Below are positions 22,938 to 34,914 of a stretch of 64,000 nucleotides of DNA, piece after piece (within the stretch, counting starts at the first letter, position 1; every line of letters begins with the position of its first letter). The stretch is from positions 2,596,001 through 2,660,000 of the forward strand of contig JAYKKI010000138.1 in assembly GCA_039881145.1 (NCBI GenBank), read 5' to 3'. Both the position numbers and the translations under genes were made by a program. Below the pieces are notes generated by a model. The model was not told the origin of the DNA. It worked only from the letters and a program-made list of their open reading frames with translations, and made no database searches. Origin of the DNA: Druceiella hillmani (Eukaryota > Arthropoda > Insecta > Lepidoptera > Hepialidae).

Positions 22938-24699
22938 AAAGAACGAAAAAACAAATAACTCGAAAATTGCCTAATTAAAAATAGAATCAGATTTAATAGA
23001 TGTTACAGTCTCACAAGTAGACTTGTTTCATGAAAAATGACGTATCATTGAAAAAAGCATGCAAAACATCAGAACTATTTAATATACAACGATATCGTGG
23101 TTAATTATTCTACTTAGGCGTGATATGGTAAACTATTATAATCACAAATATAAGCAGTAGAATATATTATTTTTTGGTATATAACTTCTTTGAAATAAAT
23201 TACAAAAAGATACATGGGCACCGCCAGGATTATTTTCAGGGAGGTGCATCTGCATATATACATACTATTAACCAATATAAAATATAGAACTAAACATGTA
23301 TAGCATGTGGATAACAGAGTTGCGAATATTAAGTACTTTTTCTAGGATCTGTCTGACAATGACAGATACAGAGTTTTTCAATGGCTATTTTTTTCTAATA
23401 CTGTATGACAAAAGCACAATGCCCTGTATTCCGTGATCATTAAAAACTTTCAAATAGGGGACTTAAAAAAATATTATGGAAAAACGAAAATACCTAAAAA
23501 TAAAAAAAACGATAGTTTCTCGATCCCCAAACTAGTATCTATTGAAAAAAAATATAATATCCTTACGTTGAAAAAACCTGACCTTCCCTATTATCTAAGT
23601 ATTTTTATTTCAAATAAATTTTAATAAAAAAAAATACTTTGTATTGGTATCTTTAATTTTCTTAATTCTGGAATATATTATATATTGTAATGTCAATATT
23701 TTTAATGTACAAATCTCGCAACTCTGGTGGATAAATGCAATGTCAAATTCTAATCACGCTAGTATTTAATTAAATATACTTCGCTCATTGGAAACATTCT
23801 TAAGGTGCGTTCTATTAGGCGTTCACTACGATAAAAATTCTACCTAAATACACAGAACGTGATTATTGTAAATGCTTAATCGAACGCGCCCTTAGACTAT
23901 ATAGTCGATGGTTGGCATTATTACTTGGGAATCCCCGCTGTAGCGCGACGGATAAGGGTGATTTGTTCGCTGATCAATTGTCGGTAATACTCAAATCTGC
24001 TTAAAAAACGACTTTATTTATTAGATAATTTGTTGCATAGGTTATTAGTTTTTATTCAAGTTATGAGTGACATAAGACGTTTTTTGTGTAAAAAACGTAA
24101 TAAACATTTTGATGAAGATGATTCCCCTCATAATAAATCATCCAGGCCGAATACGAATAAATTGGATAGTCCAGGTATGTTGTGTTGTGTCTACCTGTCA
24201 TCGAATGTATTATTCATTATCAAAATACATAAAAAATGAGACTTGAAAACAACGAAATAATGCGTTAATTGATTCGTTCTTTTTTTTATTACATAAGAAT
24301 TCTTTTTGTTTAAAGGTACGAGTTCTGCACGTACAGATTCTCAAGCAGATGCATCGCTCGATTTTTCTAGTAGAAGCACAACAACTAACTTATTGGATAT
24401 TGTGTTTTGTTTGGACTCTGGTTATCAAGTCAATGATGATCTACGTTTCAAATTACTAAGACATCCTTGGAACCCTAGCAAGACATACAATTTTAAAAAT
24501 AATGTAAACCTTGATGCTGAACTAGCTTTCCGACATGAATGGCTTACAACATATCCGTGGTTAGCTTACTCAGCTCTAGCAAAAGGACCACTGTGTAGGA
24601 TATGTGTTTTATTTCGGCCTTCAGTGCAGCGCAGTCTACAAGGACAGTTCACAGTTTCTCCTTGCTTCAAATATCAAAAGTTTCATGAAGCTGCTCAGT
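22938..24699 (+). repeat. Large inverted repeat II, left arm (hAT-like 5' part)
   Basis: About 1762 bp that is the reverse complement of 26733-28494. It contains non-coding DNA, then the first exon, intron and most of the second exon of the hAT-like transposase. Corresponding positions in the two arms add up to about 51432 almost throughout, which shows there are nearly no net length changes. Only a few substitutions are visible, for example two amino-acid changes within the second exon (Ser to Pro, Thr to Ala). At 23213-23245 the sequence CACCGCCAGGATTATTTTCA resembles a hAT-type end, so the natural element edge may lie there rather than at the arm edge. Confidence 0.95.
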
Positions 24700-26513
24700 C
24701 TTATGCAACAAGTAAGTGGCATTGTGACGCACTGGCTTCGTCAAATACATTTTAAAAAATCATGGATAGAAAAGGATTTAGCGTTCATGAATCTTTAAAT
24801 ACGGCATATCACAAGGAAGTTGAAGAAAATCGTTTAAACCTTCGATCTATCATTTCAACAATTTTATTTTGCGGGCGACATGATCTTCCACTTCGTGGAA
24901 AAATCGACAAGGGTTCTGTTTATACAGACCTGCTACATTTTTGAGTTTACTCGGGAGACGAGATTCTGAAGAATAATTTAGAATCAGGAGCAAAAAAGTT
25001 TTTATACTTATCGCATCAAATTCAAACGAATTGATTGAAATTTGTTCCGATGTTCTTAAGAGCAAAATGATTGAGGAGGTGAAACATGCTTCAGCTTTTT
25101 CGGTTTTAGCTTATGAGACTGCTGATATTATTGGCACAGAACAATTATCAATTGGTATTCGATATCTACGTTATGATAAAGATGCTAAAAATCCAATAAT
25201 TTGTGAAGAATTCCTGGGATATGTACCGGTACAAGAACTAAATGCACAAGCCATTTCGGAAACTATTACTCACTTTCTGCAAGATTGCGATCTTGATTTA
25301 AATAAACTTGTTGGTCAAGGATACGACGGGTGTGCTGCAAAGGCAGGCCATATAGGTGGCGTTCAGAAAATGATTAATGATAAATATCCTATAGCCCTAT
25401 TTTTCCCCTGTACAAGCCATGTATTGAATCTTGTCATTAATGGCCTTAATACTGTCAGTGAAGTGAGAAATACTGCTGGAACAACAAAGGACATTATAAA
25501 TTTCTTTCGGGAGAGTACGTTGCGGTGGAGTAAAATTCCAAATATACCACTATTTCGTGAAACGCGTTGGACAGCAAAGTACAAAAGTATCAGAATATTT
25601 TCTAAAAATTTTGTGACTATTCTACAAGTTTTAGATGAACTTTCGCAGGACGCACCGAATTCTAAAACGAAAACCAAAGCATATCAGTTCTGCACGACTG
25701 CAACTACTCCAACATACATTGTGACGCTTTTAATAATTGCTGCTTATTCTGCCAAACTTGAGCCCGTGTGCAATCAATTACAGTAAGTAAATATGGATAT
25801 AAAGGCAATACATGATCAAGTTAGTAAATTAACTGATATGCTTCAATCTCATCGCGATAATGCATCTTTGGAATTTGCGGTCATTTTTGAGAAAGCTCAG
25901 AAAATTTGCGAGAAACTGAACGTTGAATTTAAGCGTCCTCGAGTAGTGGAAAAACAGACTTACAGATCAAATCACCCATCTGAAACTGTGGAAGAATTTT
26001 TCAGAATATCTATATTTATTCCATACTTAGATTCTATTATTTCTTCACTAGAAAGTCGATTTTCTTCAACACACAAGAAAGAATTTTCGCTTATACAGCT
26101 TCACCCAGAAAATATGAGAAAATTAAATAAATCAGAAAAATTTTATCGATAGCAGAAGTTATACAAAACCTTTACGGAGGTCTTCTCCATAATTTTATTG
26201 CGGAGGCTACCATATGGTACGAGGTAATGAAAATAAATGAAGCAAATAATAAGATTCTAAATGAATCTGTTGTGAAATACATAGATGTGATTGCTCAAGC
26301 CACTCCTTTTTACCCAGCGGTATGTGAAGCAATTAAAATTGCTTTAACTATTCCAGCAACAATATGTAGTATTGAACGTACATTTAGCACGTTACGACGG
26401 GTGAAGACGTGGAATCGCTCAACGATGCAAGGCTGAGCGGCCTGTGCATGCTCAGTGTTCACAGGAAAAGAGTTGAGGAGGATACTGAATTTATTGACAA
26501 GGTGTTGAACTAA
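24063..26513 (+). pseudogene. hAT-family transposase, ZMYM1-like (TTF zinc finger, DUF4371, hAT dimerisation), inactivated
   Basis: Exon 1 runs from ATG at 24063 (MSDIRRFLCKK, the usual basic start of this group) to 24174. A 141-bp intron follows with GTATGT donor and TTTAAAG acceptor, and exon 2 starts at 24316, joining SP-GTSS in frame. Exon 2 carries the TTF-type zinc finger (W-AYSA--KGPLCRICVLF, then KYQKFHEAAQSY and a W-HC-AL segment). Next comes a DUF4371-like RNase H core: LAYETADIIG-EQLSI, GQGYDGCAAKAG, FFPCTSHVLNLV and RETRWTAK. The C-terminal hAT dimerisation motif is at about 26340-26440 (IPATICSIERTFSTLRRVKT). The family product cuts and pastes hAT elements in the nucleus. Here it is dead: in-frame stops at 24753, 24942 (a CGA-to-TGA type change is plausible) and 25784, and frameshifts near 25020, 26130 and 26430. 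AATAAA signals follow at 26570 and 26681. Confidence 0.88.
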
Positions 26514-26732
26514 TTTGGACAGCAACCTAGACGCCTTCAGTTGTTATTCAAATCGTAACTCACTATACCAATAAATTTCTAATCTTTTTTCCATATAAAA
26601 TTGACTTTGTTGATTCTCATTGATCATGAATTTCATTGCATAATTGTGCATTTCCCTGAGGTATAAAATACGTAATGTAGAATAAAGTTTCACGGTTCTT
26701 TTTTTTTATTTGTTACCGTAAATTTTTGTTTT
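24700..26732. other. Spacer of inverted repeat II (3' two-thirds of the transposase)
   Basis: This unique centre holds the catalytic and C-terminal parts of the hAT-like transposase, its 3' trailer and the second copy of the 27-bp direct repeat. Confidence 0.85.
26694..26720 (+). repeat. 27-bp exact direct repeat, copy 2
   Basis: Identical to 22897-22923. It sits 12 bp before the inner edge of the right arm of inverted repeat II, so both copies mark rearrangement borders. Confidence 0.9.
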
Positions 26733-27369
26733 ACTGAGCAGCTTCATGAAACTTTTGATATTTGAAGCAAGGAGAAACTGCGAACTGTCCTTGTAGACTG
26801 CGCTGCACTGGAGGCCGAAATAAAACACATATCCTACACAGTGGTCCTTTCGCTAGAGCTGAATAAGCTAACCACGGATATGTTGTAAGCCATTCATGTC
26901 GGAAAGCTAGTTCAGCATCAAGGTTTACATTATTTTTAAAATTGTATGTCTTGCTAGGGTTCCAAGGATGTCTTAGTAATTTGAAACGTAGATCATCATT
27001 GACTTGATAACCAGAGTCCAAACAAAACACAATATCCAATAAGTTAGTTGTTGTGCTTCTACTAGAAAAATCGAGCGATGCATCTGCTTGAGAATCTGTA
27101 CGTGCAGAACTCGTACCTTTAAACAAAAAGAATTCTTATGTAATAAAAAAAAGAACGAATCAATTAACGCATTATTTCGTTGTTTTCAAGTCTCATTTTT
27201 TATGTATTTTGATAATGAATAATACATTCGATGACAGGTAGACACAACACAACATACCTGGACTATCCAATTTATTCGTATTCGGCCTGGATGATTTATT
27301 ATGAGGGGAATCATCTTCATCAAAATGTTTATTACGTTTTTTACACAAAAAACGTCTTATGTCACTCAT
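26733..27369 (-). pseudogene. Second, 5'-only copy of the hAT-like transposase
   Basis: On the minus strand exon 1 runs 27369 to about 27258 with the same MSDIRRFLCKK start, the 141-bp intron follows, and exon 2 starts at about 27116. The reading continues through the TTF zinc-finger region to HEAAQ and then meets a TAA at the duplication border. Only two amino-acid differences from the left copy are visible in exon 2. With no catalytic core it could at most give a zinc-finger-only peptide of about 170 residues, which has no known role. Confidence 0.85.
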
Positions 27370-28494
27370 AACTTGAATAAAAACTAATAACCTATGCAAC
27401 AAATTATCTAATAAATAAAGTCGTTTTTTAAGCAGATTTGAGTATTACCGACAATTGATCAGCGAACAAATCACCCTTATCCGTCGCGCTACAGCGGGGA
27501 TTCCCAAGTAATAATGCCAACCATCGACTATATAGTCTAAGGGCGCGTTCGATTAAGCATTTACAATAATCATGTTCTGTGTATTTAGGTAGAATTTTTA
27601 TCGTAGTGAACGCCTAATAGAACGCACCTTAAGAATGTTTCCAATGAGCGAAGTATATTTAATTAAATACTAGCGTGATTAGAATTTGACATTGCATTTA
27701 TCCACCAGAGTTGCGAGATTTGTACATTAAAAATATTGACATTACTATATATAGTATATTCCAGAATTAAGAAAATTAAAGTTACCAATACAAAGTATTT
27801 TTTTTATTAAAATTTATTTGAAATAAAAATACTTAGATAATAGGGAAGGTCAGGTTTTTTCAACGTAAGGATATTATATTTTTTTTCAATAGATACTAGT
27901 TTGGGGATCGAGAAACTATCGTTTTTTTTATTTTTAGGTATTTTCGTTTTTCCATAATATTTTTTTTAAGTCCCCTATTTGACAGTTTTTAATGATCACG
28001 GAATACAGGGCATTGTGCTTTTGTCATACAGTATTAGAAAAAAATAGCCATTGAAAAACTCTGTATCTGTCATTGTCAGACAGATCCTAGAAAAAGTACT
28101 TAATATTCGCAACTCTGTTATCCACATGCTATACATGTTTAGTTCTATATTTTATATTGGTTAATAGTATGTATATATGCAGATGCACCTCCCTGAAAAT
28201 AATCCTGGCGGTGCCCATGTATCTTTTTGTAATTTATTTCAAAGAAGTTATATACCAAAAAATAATATATTCTACTGCTTATGTTTGTGATTATAATAGT
28301 TTACCATATCACGCCTAAGTAGAATAATTAACCACGATATCGTTGTATATTAAATAGTTCTGATGTTTTTCATGCTTTTTTCAATGATACGTCATTTTTC
28401 ATGGAACAAGTCTACTTGTGAGACTGTAACATCTATTAAATCTGATTCTATTTTTAATTAGGCAATTTTCGAGTTATTTGTTTTTCGTTCTTTT
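26733..28494 (-). repeat. Large inverted repeat II, right arm
   Basis: Mirror copy of 22938-24699. The inner edge falls inside exon 2 of the transposase copy, so this arm is a truncated 5' fragment rather than a full second element. Confidence 0.95.
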
Positions 28495-29760
28495 GTACAA
28501 AATTGCTCCAAGAATTCTGTCCAAATTTTAAGAAACTTGCTTTATTTTTACCAATTTCCTCATTTTAAACGCATATCTTACTTTATGGCCCAACTTTCAC
28601 AGATGTTTATGCGTGCATGCATACTTGCATTACGTGCTCGGATGCCTGAGAGAATTCATTCAGATCATTTTGATTGAGGGTCCAACGTACATTTGATAAA
28701 TATTCCCAATTGAATTAATATTTAGTTGTCATTACATTTAATTGTCACAGCAAGCTTTCCAGTGAAAGTTTCTAAATAGCTTTAAATATCAATAACATTT
28801 CAAATGAGAATGCAATTTTTGCGGTTTCACATGTATTTTTTTCATAAATATTTTACGAAAAGGATGTTTGAGAACCTTTATTAACTTTTAAACTCCTTTT
28901 GCCAGAAAAGCTTATATTTTGATTATTGTCCTCTGACAGAAGTTTAAGCTAGATTTATATACGTTACTGCTTTAAAAATAGTAACGATCTTTTTTAATAA
29001 TAATTTATAAAATTAAGTGCAATGTTCGATTCAACATTTAATTCATTGAGATTTATTTTGTGACGATATTTGCACTAAGTTTACTGCAATATAGAAATAT
29101 ATATATCTCGATATTCGGCATTAAACCATTTCTTGGGAAAATGTTTGTAAGATGGTTTAATTGAATTTTTATATCCTATATTTATATTAAATAATATTGA
29201 AACTTTTTGTAATAAATTATCAAACCCTTTTATATTCTGTACAAATATATTTGCCGTATATTTGAAACAGAATAATTATCCAGTTTTCCTCCATTTTTTG
29301 AATTTGTGAAAATATAGCATTTGGTTAAATATAAAATAACTGTGTATTAGTCCGGCGGTAAAAATATTTGTTTATATTAACAATGATGAACAAATCAAAA
29401 TTAAGAAATTTAAAAAAAGTACAACTCACTATTATCAACTATTAAAACTCTAGAGTTGTGCATAACGTCGACAGACTCACAAAGTATAGATAACAAAAAA
29501 TATATTAAATTTTTTTTTCTAAATTTCCTTTATTACTAAAATACTAGTCGACCATAAAAATATGCTTACATAATATACCATAAATAATCTGCTTCATATA
29601 AATGGACACGTTCACTTTAAACCAAAAATGTACGTTCATTGCAATGCATTGTTAAGCATTTACATCTGTCCTTCATTTTACGCTATAATTAACTTTTGTT
29701 ATTTGAATCAACATTAACTTTATTAAATTACCTATCGAAAAACAAATTAACTAACTAAAT
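28495..29760. other. No feature recognised
   Basis: AT-rich DNA without open frames or clear repeats. Confidence 0.45.
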
Positions 29761-29987
29761 TTAAAATTTAAAAAAGTATATCTTAGGTAATGTTATTCTT
29801 ATATTTTCTTTAATAATTATCTCATAATTACGATTTTTAATAAATATTTTTCAGATATCTATGTGATATATTGATTTAAAATTTAAAAAAGTAGATCTTA
29901 GGTAATGTCATTTTTATATTTTCTTTAATAATTATCTCATAATTATGATTTTTAATAAATATTTTTCAGATACCTATGTGAATTTTG
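29761..29987. repeat. Two-copy tandem duplication, 115-bp period
   Basis: Copy 1 starts at 29761 and copy 2 at 29876, both with TTAAAATTTAAAAAAGTA, then ATCTTAGGTAATGT and ATTTTTCAGATA-CTATGTGA. Only a handful of differences separate them, so the duplication is fairly recent. No frame is kept open. Confidence 0.85.
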
Positions 29988-30397
29988 TCGGAAAAAATGC
30001 ATTGAACCAACATTTTATGAGTTTTATTTTATATATAACGTGATGCAATAAAAAAAATATTTTCATCTACTCTCTCAACCCTCAAAATTGTGCTTCAAAA
30101 TATAAATTTACGTTTTATGTGATTAACGTTTATAATTCAGCAATTACTTCCAGTGACCGTACTGAATTCTAATAGAAATTACCATTAATAGAATTTGGTA
30201 ATAGAAATTACCAATAACGAACAAATAAAGCAAACATAAATCTTTCCTGCTCTATGTGTTACTATTTATAATACAAATAATTGCACGTATCTCCAATTTT
30301 TAACATGGAGTAAATTTTTACAGTCAAGACTTCTGATTCCAATTTCTTCTTGTTTTCTTCAAATTAAAATAATGTAATAAAATTATATCATTTCTTT
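29988..30397. other. No feature recognised
   Basis: AT-rich DNA with nothing recognisable. Confidence 0.45.
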
Positions 30398-30487
30398 CGT
30401 GCGTATGTGCGTGCATGCGTGCGTGAGTGCGTCCGTGCTTGCGTGTGTGCGTGCCTATGTGCGCGCGCGCGTTCGTGCGTGCGTGGA
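30398..30487. repeat. GCGT-rich simple repeat
   Basis: Degenerate TGCG/TGTG tetramers with a short GCGCGCGC core, followed by CA-rich DNA to about 30590. Frames on both strands across this region encode low-complexity Arg/His/Thr or Cys/Val runs and are artefacts. Confidence 0.85.
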
Positions 30488-33031
30488 TAGGGATCCCGGG
30501 CATTCTGTAAATGATATTTACTGCTCTGGTACCAGACTAGCACACACCCAGCGGTCTTTACACACGTATACACACATATACACCAATACATTGCGTATAT
30601 CTGACTGAATGATATACGCGTTGGACGTTTTTTGGCTAGGTAAAATCTTATGAGTTCTGCGTCACCGACGTGCTATAATAGCTGTATATCTGTAGCTAGA
30701 AAGGTGATATTTTGTGTGACATAATGCTTTGTATATCTATACAAGTAAAGTTAAATTAACTACGTGGAAAGTATAATGTGTGTGTATTGTGTATCGTTTA
30801 AATTTAGTTTTAGTGTGACTATTATTTTAATTGTGTAATTGTAGGATCTCTGTGCATTGCAAAAGAGAGTTATAAATATATTAATATTTTTATGTAGAAA
30901 AATTAATAACAAACGCAAAGCATTTATTTTAAAATATTTCCAATATTTGTATCAATATTTGCATTTAAAATTTGATATTATGTATTTTTTGCTATGTACA
31001 TATTTTTTTTTAAACATTTGACCTCTGCAGGACATCATACAATGAGTACTTCATAGTGACTTAGGAGTTATCTTACTAGCGTAGTGATACAGATTTCTAT
31101 TTGTTCCATAATATTTTTGACGCGGATTTTAAAATTAAAAATTCTATAACTTTTTTATTTTTTTAGATTTATGCTTTAAATTTTGAAAATATGGTTATTA
31201 ATGCAAAATTTTGTTATAATTATTTTATAGTTTTATATTTTCAATTCTGTTGAAAGTCCCCATGACTGTCAATATTGTTTTTTGTTCCTTTCTTTATTTT
31301 TTCTCGTTTTCATTTCAGCACTTTGTTTATGCGAACGAAAACCTATTTAAATCGATGGGTTTATGTCTACATTAAATAGTCCGAAGAATGTATAATGTGC
31401 AGAATATCGTATGAAAGTGATACTTTACATGAAGGAAATGTCTGTAAATATCTACCTATAAATATCTGTAAAATATCCATGTGTGCAGGAAATATGTGTA
31501 AATGCCAGGAAATGTTTATAACTAGAGTTTAAATTCTATCACCGTCATTCGTTTCTAAATGCTTACGCATAATGGCATTGACCTAGTGCCCTGATTCTGC
31601 GCAATTTCCAATTAGGTCTTATCATGCAAAAACTTATTTAAACTCTGTTTATTCGAAGCATGGCACGTTTTCAAAAACTCTCCGGCGGAAAGTTACCAAG
31701 TCAGCGCCTCGCAAAATCATCAGCTTTCCGCCCCTTTATTGTTTCAAGGTTCAAATTTATAAGGTTCTTTGGCCTTTGTTTTGCAGTTGACTTTGCAAAA
31801 CTTAGGAGTCGTACAAAGACTTTAATTATCTTTAATCGTGATTTTAGAAATAAGTAATTTATTTAAACTTTTCTCAAAATAACGTTTTATATTTACTTTT
31901 AATTGTATACTTCCCCATAAGATCGATCTTATTGAAATATATACCAATATCATCCCATATTATGTAATGTTTGAATCGAATGGAAATTTCTAAGACACAT
32001 TTTCTTAATTATTCAAATAGTTTCTTGAATGTTCGGAATATTCCATAGGTCGATTATATGAGTATAAGCAGCATAAACTTGCGAGTTCAATCGGTATATT
32101 ATTATCATTGATACGGTAAACATGTCAAAAAATATATATTTTTAGTGAATCACTGTGAAGGAGCACCCTTCTTCACGAGTGCCGTTTAGAAGTTCTGTAT
32201 GAATTTTTACAGCGAAAATTAATCAAACGATGAGAGAAGGCACTGTCTCTTATGCGACCACTTGATAGCTTCCTCGATGGTTCGATTGCTTTTATTAGTG
32301 ATTCCCGGAATTTGAAGATGCTCCACGTTCTAGATGACGAGATTATTGCATGTCATTGCTGTTCGTGCAGGTGGCACAGTATTTAATGCCCAAAAGCACT
32401 GTCTTATTATACCTTTAAAAAATTGGTAACATTTGAAAAGTTGGGTTGTGAATCCTGCATGAGTTGAATAAAATACAAAAGTAATTGCGTTTTAACATCT
32501 GTATGACTTCTTTGACATCAAAAGCTTACGAAGTATGTCTTAAACCTTTGATGACTGGCTACAAGAAGTGAGTATACTTTGTAAATCAATCTCGTAATCA
32601 TCAGTCACCTGGAACCGAAAGACGGGAATATCAACGTCAAAATCTATCCACATAGAAGTGAAGATCACGATAGTTCCTTGGTGCGACCATAAAGACATTA
32701 TTCATTAGGATATTCTGTCATGTGTAATATAAATGAATAGTGCCAATAATTGTGTGCAGTAAGATATTGTTGCTACAAAACTTTGTGGCAAACAACGCAA
32801 TTAATCTTCTATATGACAAAGCTCGATCACATATATGTTATGGTCTACCCATTATTGCTTCTTCAAATTATTATCTAATCATTCAACAGAGACTGAATGA
32901 GCGACTTGGGTAGTGTTTACAGATTGAAGCCTATAATACTTAGTACTTTAACATTATTGCTATCCGAAATTTTACTCGATTGGTAATTCAGAATATTATG
33001 GAATAAAGGAAATCATGTCCAAATTTAATGG
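30488..33031. other. No gene recognised
   Basis: AT-rich to about 31500, then moderately balanced DNA around 31640-32720. The plus frame 31660-31857 (65 codons, MARFQKLSGGKLPSQRLAK) is basic and unrecognised. The 32150-32720 segment may be an old repeat but I can match it to nothing. Confidence 0.35.
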
Positions 33032-33079
33032 CTTATGAAAGCAAATCTTGTAAATAAATACTAGATTTGCTTTCATGAG
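33032..33079. repeat. Hairpin with 17-bp stem
   Basis: The arms 33032-33048 and 33063-33079 (TATGAAAGCAAATCT against its complement) pair with one mismatch around a 14-nt loop. AAATTT words flank both sides. The shape is closer to a pre-miRNA than the other hairpins in the window but is short for one. Confidence 0.6.
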
Positions 33080-33586
33080 CAGTTTTTAAATTTAATATTT
33101 TCTCTTAGTACTCCTTTACTATACATATGTGTTGGTAAATTAAAACCAACGTGATTCGAGCATAAAAAGGAATATCATTGACTAGTGTTTTTTGAAAATT
33201 ATCTGAAAAAATTATTCTTAACTTAATCTTTAACCTACCCTCTCCTATCTTCTCCTAATCCGTCGTGTTCTATTTTTCTTCTTAATATTAATGTTTTAAT
33301 TAGTCAGCTCGTGCAAACAATTCGAAAGTAACCGAACGCTGTTAAAGGGATGGTTATAAAAAAGCGCTGTTTACAATAAATTTATTTACATATAGTTTTT
33401 CAGATGTGCGGAATATTTGAGAATGAAAAAAATTCAAAATTTAATTAAGACATTAATTTGTAATTATATGTTTATTTTTCGTATTAGCGGTGAAGGTACT
33501 CTTTAAAACGACAGCTCAATCATTGAATGGATGAAGTATTAAGGGCCATGTGGCATATCGACAAAAGAACTCTTTAAAAAAAAAAA

Positions 33587-33620
<34 letters not shown>

Positions 33621-34914
33621 GGATATTTGGTTACATAACAAAAGAATTTGTTACTTAATAATTTCAACTAGGTTGCAGTCTTACTATTATAGTAAGTTAG
33701 CAAATTGTAATTAATGATTTATATATTAATAAAAACTTATTGTTAGCAATACTTATTGTTAAACCATGGAATATAGGGAACGAAAACAAAGACTGTTAAG
33801 TACGAGCAAAACTAGCAAAATGGGAAATTCCTTTACGGCCCTTAAGACTAGTTACGTTAATTTGAAAAAAAAATGAATCGAAAGTGAAATGGCCTGGAAA
33901 TATGAAAAGTGTTTCAGTATTGATACAAGCATTGAATTAGCATAAAAACTAATTTCATGGAATTTTGTTTCTTCAGCAGAGAATTTTCATTTTTATTTAA
34001 GTAATAAATTTAATATTTGCATTAAATCTATGACAGATGACGCTCAGTCATATTTCTTATGATGTTAAAGACACTTGATACTTTTAATGACGTATTATTA
34101 ACACGCAACCACCAATTGTCATACTCAAAATTTTTCCTTTTGTTACAATTGTCGCCCATTAACAGAATTTAATTTTATCCCTGTACGCCGAACATTGACA
34201 TCATTACTCAATGCTATTTTAAGGAGAGGAAATTATTAAAAACATCCTAGTTTTAATGTAAGTATTGTTATACGAGAATATTCAGTAATGTGGGATGTGC
34301 ATTACTTCACTTCTTACAATGCTTATTTAAATACTTATTTATCAGACAACTATAATTTTATTGTTTGTATAAATTCATAATTAAATGACTTCGAAATAAT
34401 CTTTCTGACTCGTCAACGAAATACTTACTTTTTCTCCTACTTGTTTGACTTTTACTCTTACTGGTGTGTGTGGTTATTCACTTGTGTGAGATCAACGCTC
34501 ATTTATCTATTTATTCACACAAATACAGTTTTATTAAGAAGAGTAATGAACTGCCAATGAAATAATATGTATGACACACCGACGAATAATTTCTCTCCTA
34601 TATGTTTTTAATTTTTTTACTGCTGTTTTAAAGTATTCAGCATTGCGTCTGGTATACTTTTTCTTCAATATATTGTAGAGCTGTTTAGCCATTAAAATTA
34701 ATTTATTTATCTATATATTTATTATGCGGTTTTTTGTTTTAATAATGACATAACTATGTAATGAATTAGCTTTTAAATAGTCTAACAAAAGATCACAGAA
34801 ATACTTGATTTCTTGCTACATCTTTTACTTTTGTTACCACTGCGTGTTTTGTTTTGAATCAATATATAAAATAACAAAATAATACGCTAATATAACAGCT
34901 CGCACCCTCTGTAA
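33080..34914. other. No gene; (TA)n at 33588-33620
   Basis: A poly(A) stretch leads into a (TA)n microsatellite at 33588-33620. The rest is AT-rich DNA without a recognised feature. Confidence 0.5.

Noticed and set aside
25363..25677. Minus-strand frame of 104 codons
   Set aside because: Antisense shadow of the hAT-like catalytic core; likewise 24850-25065 and 26310-26525.
20012..28494. Palindromes as sequencing or assembly artefacts
   Set aside because: The arms differ by substitutions and small indels and have unique spacers, which fits real duplications better; still, single-read confirmation is needed.
30388..30608. Frames on both strands over the GCGT-rich repeat
   Set aside because: Low-complexity translation of a simple repeat.
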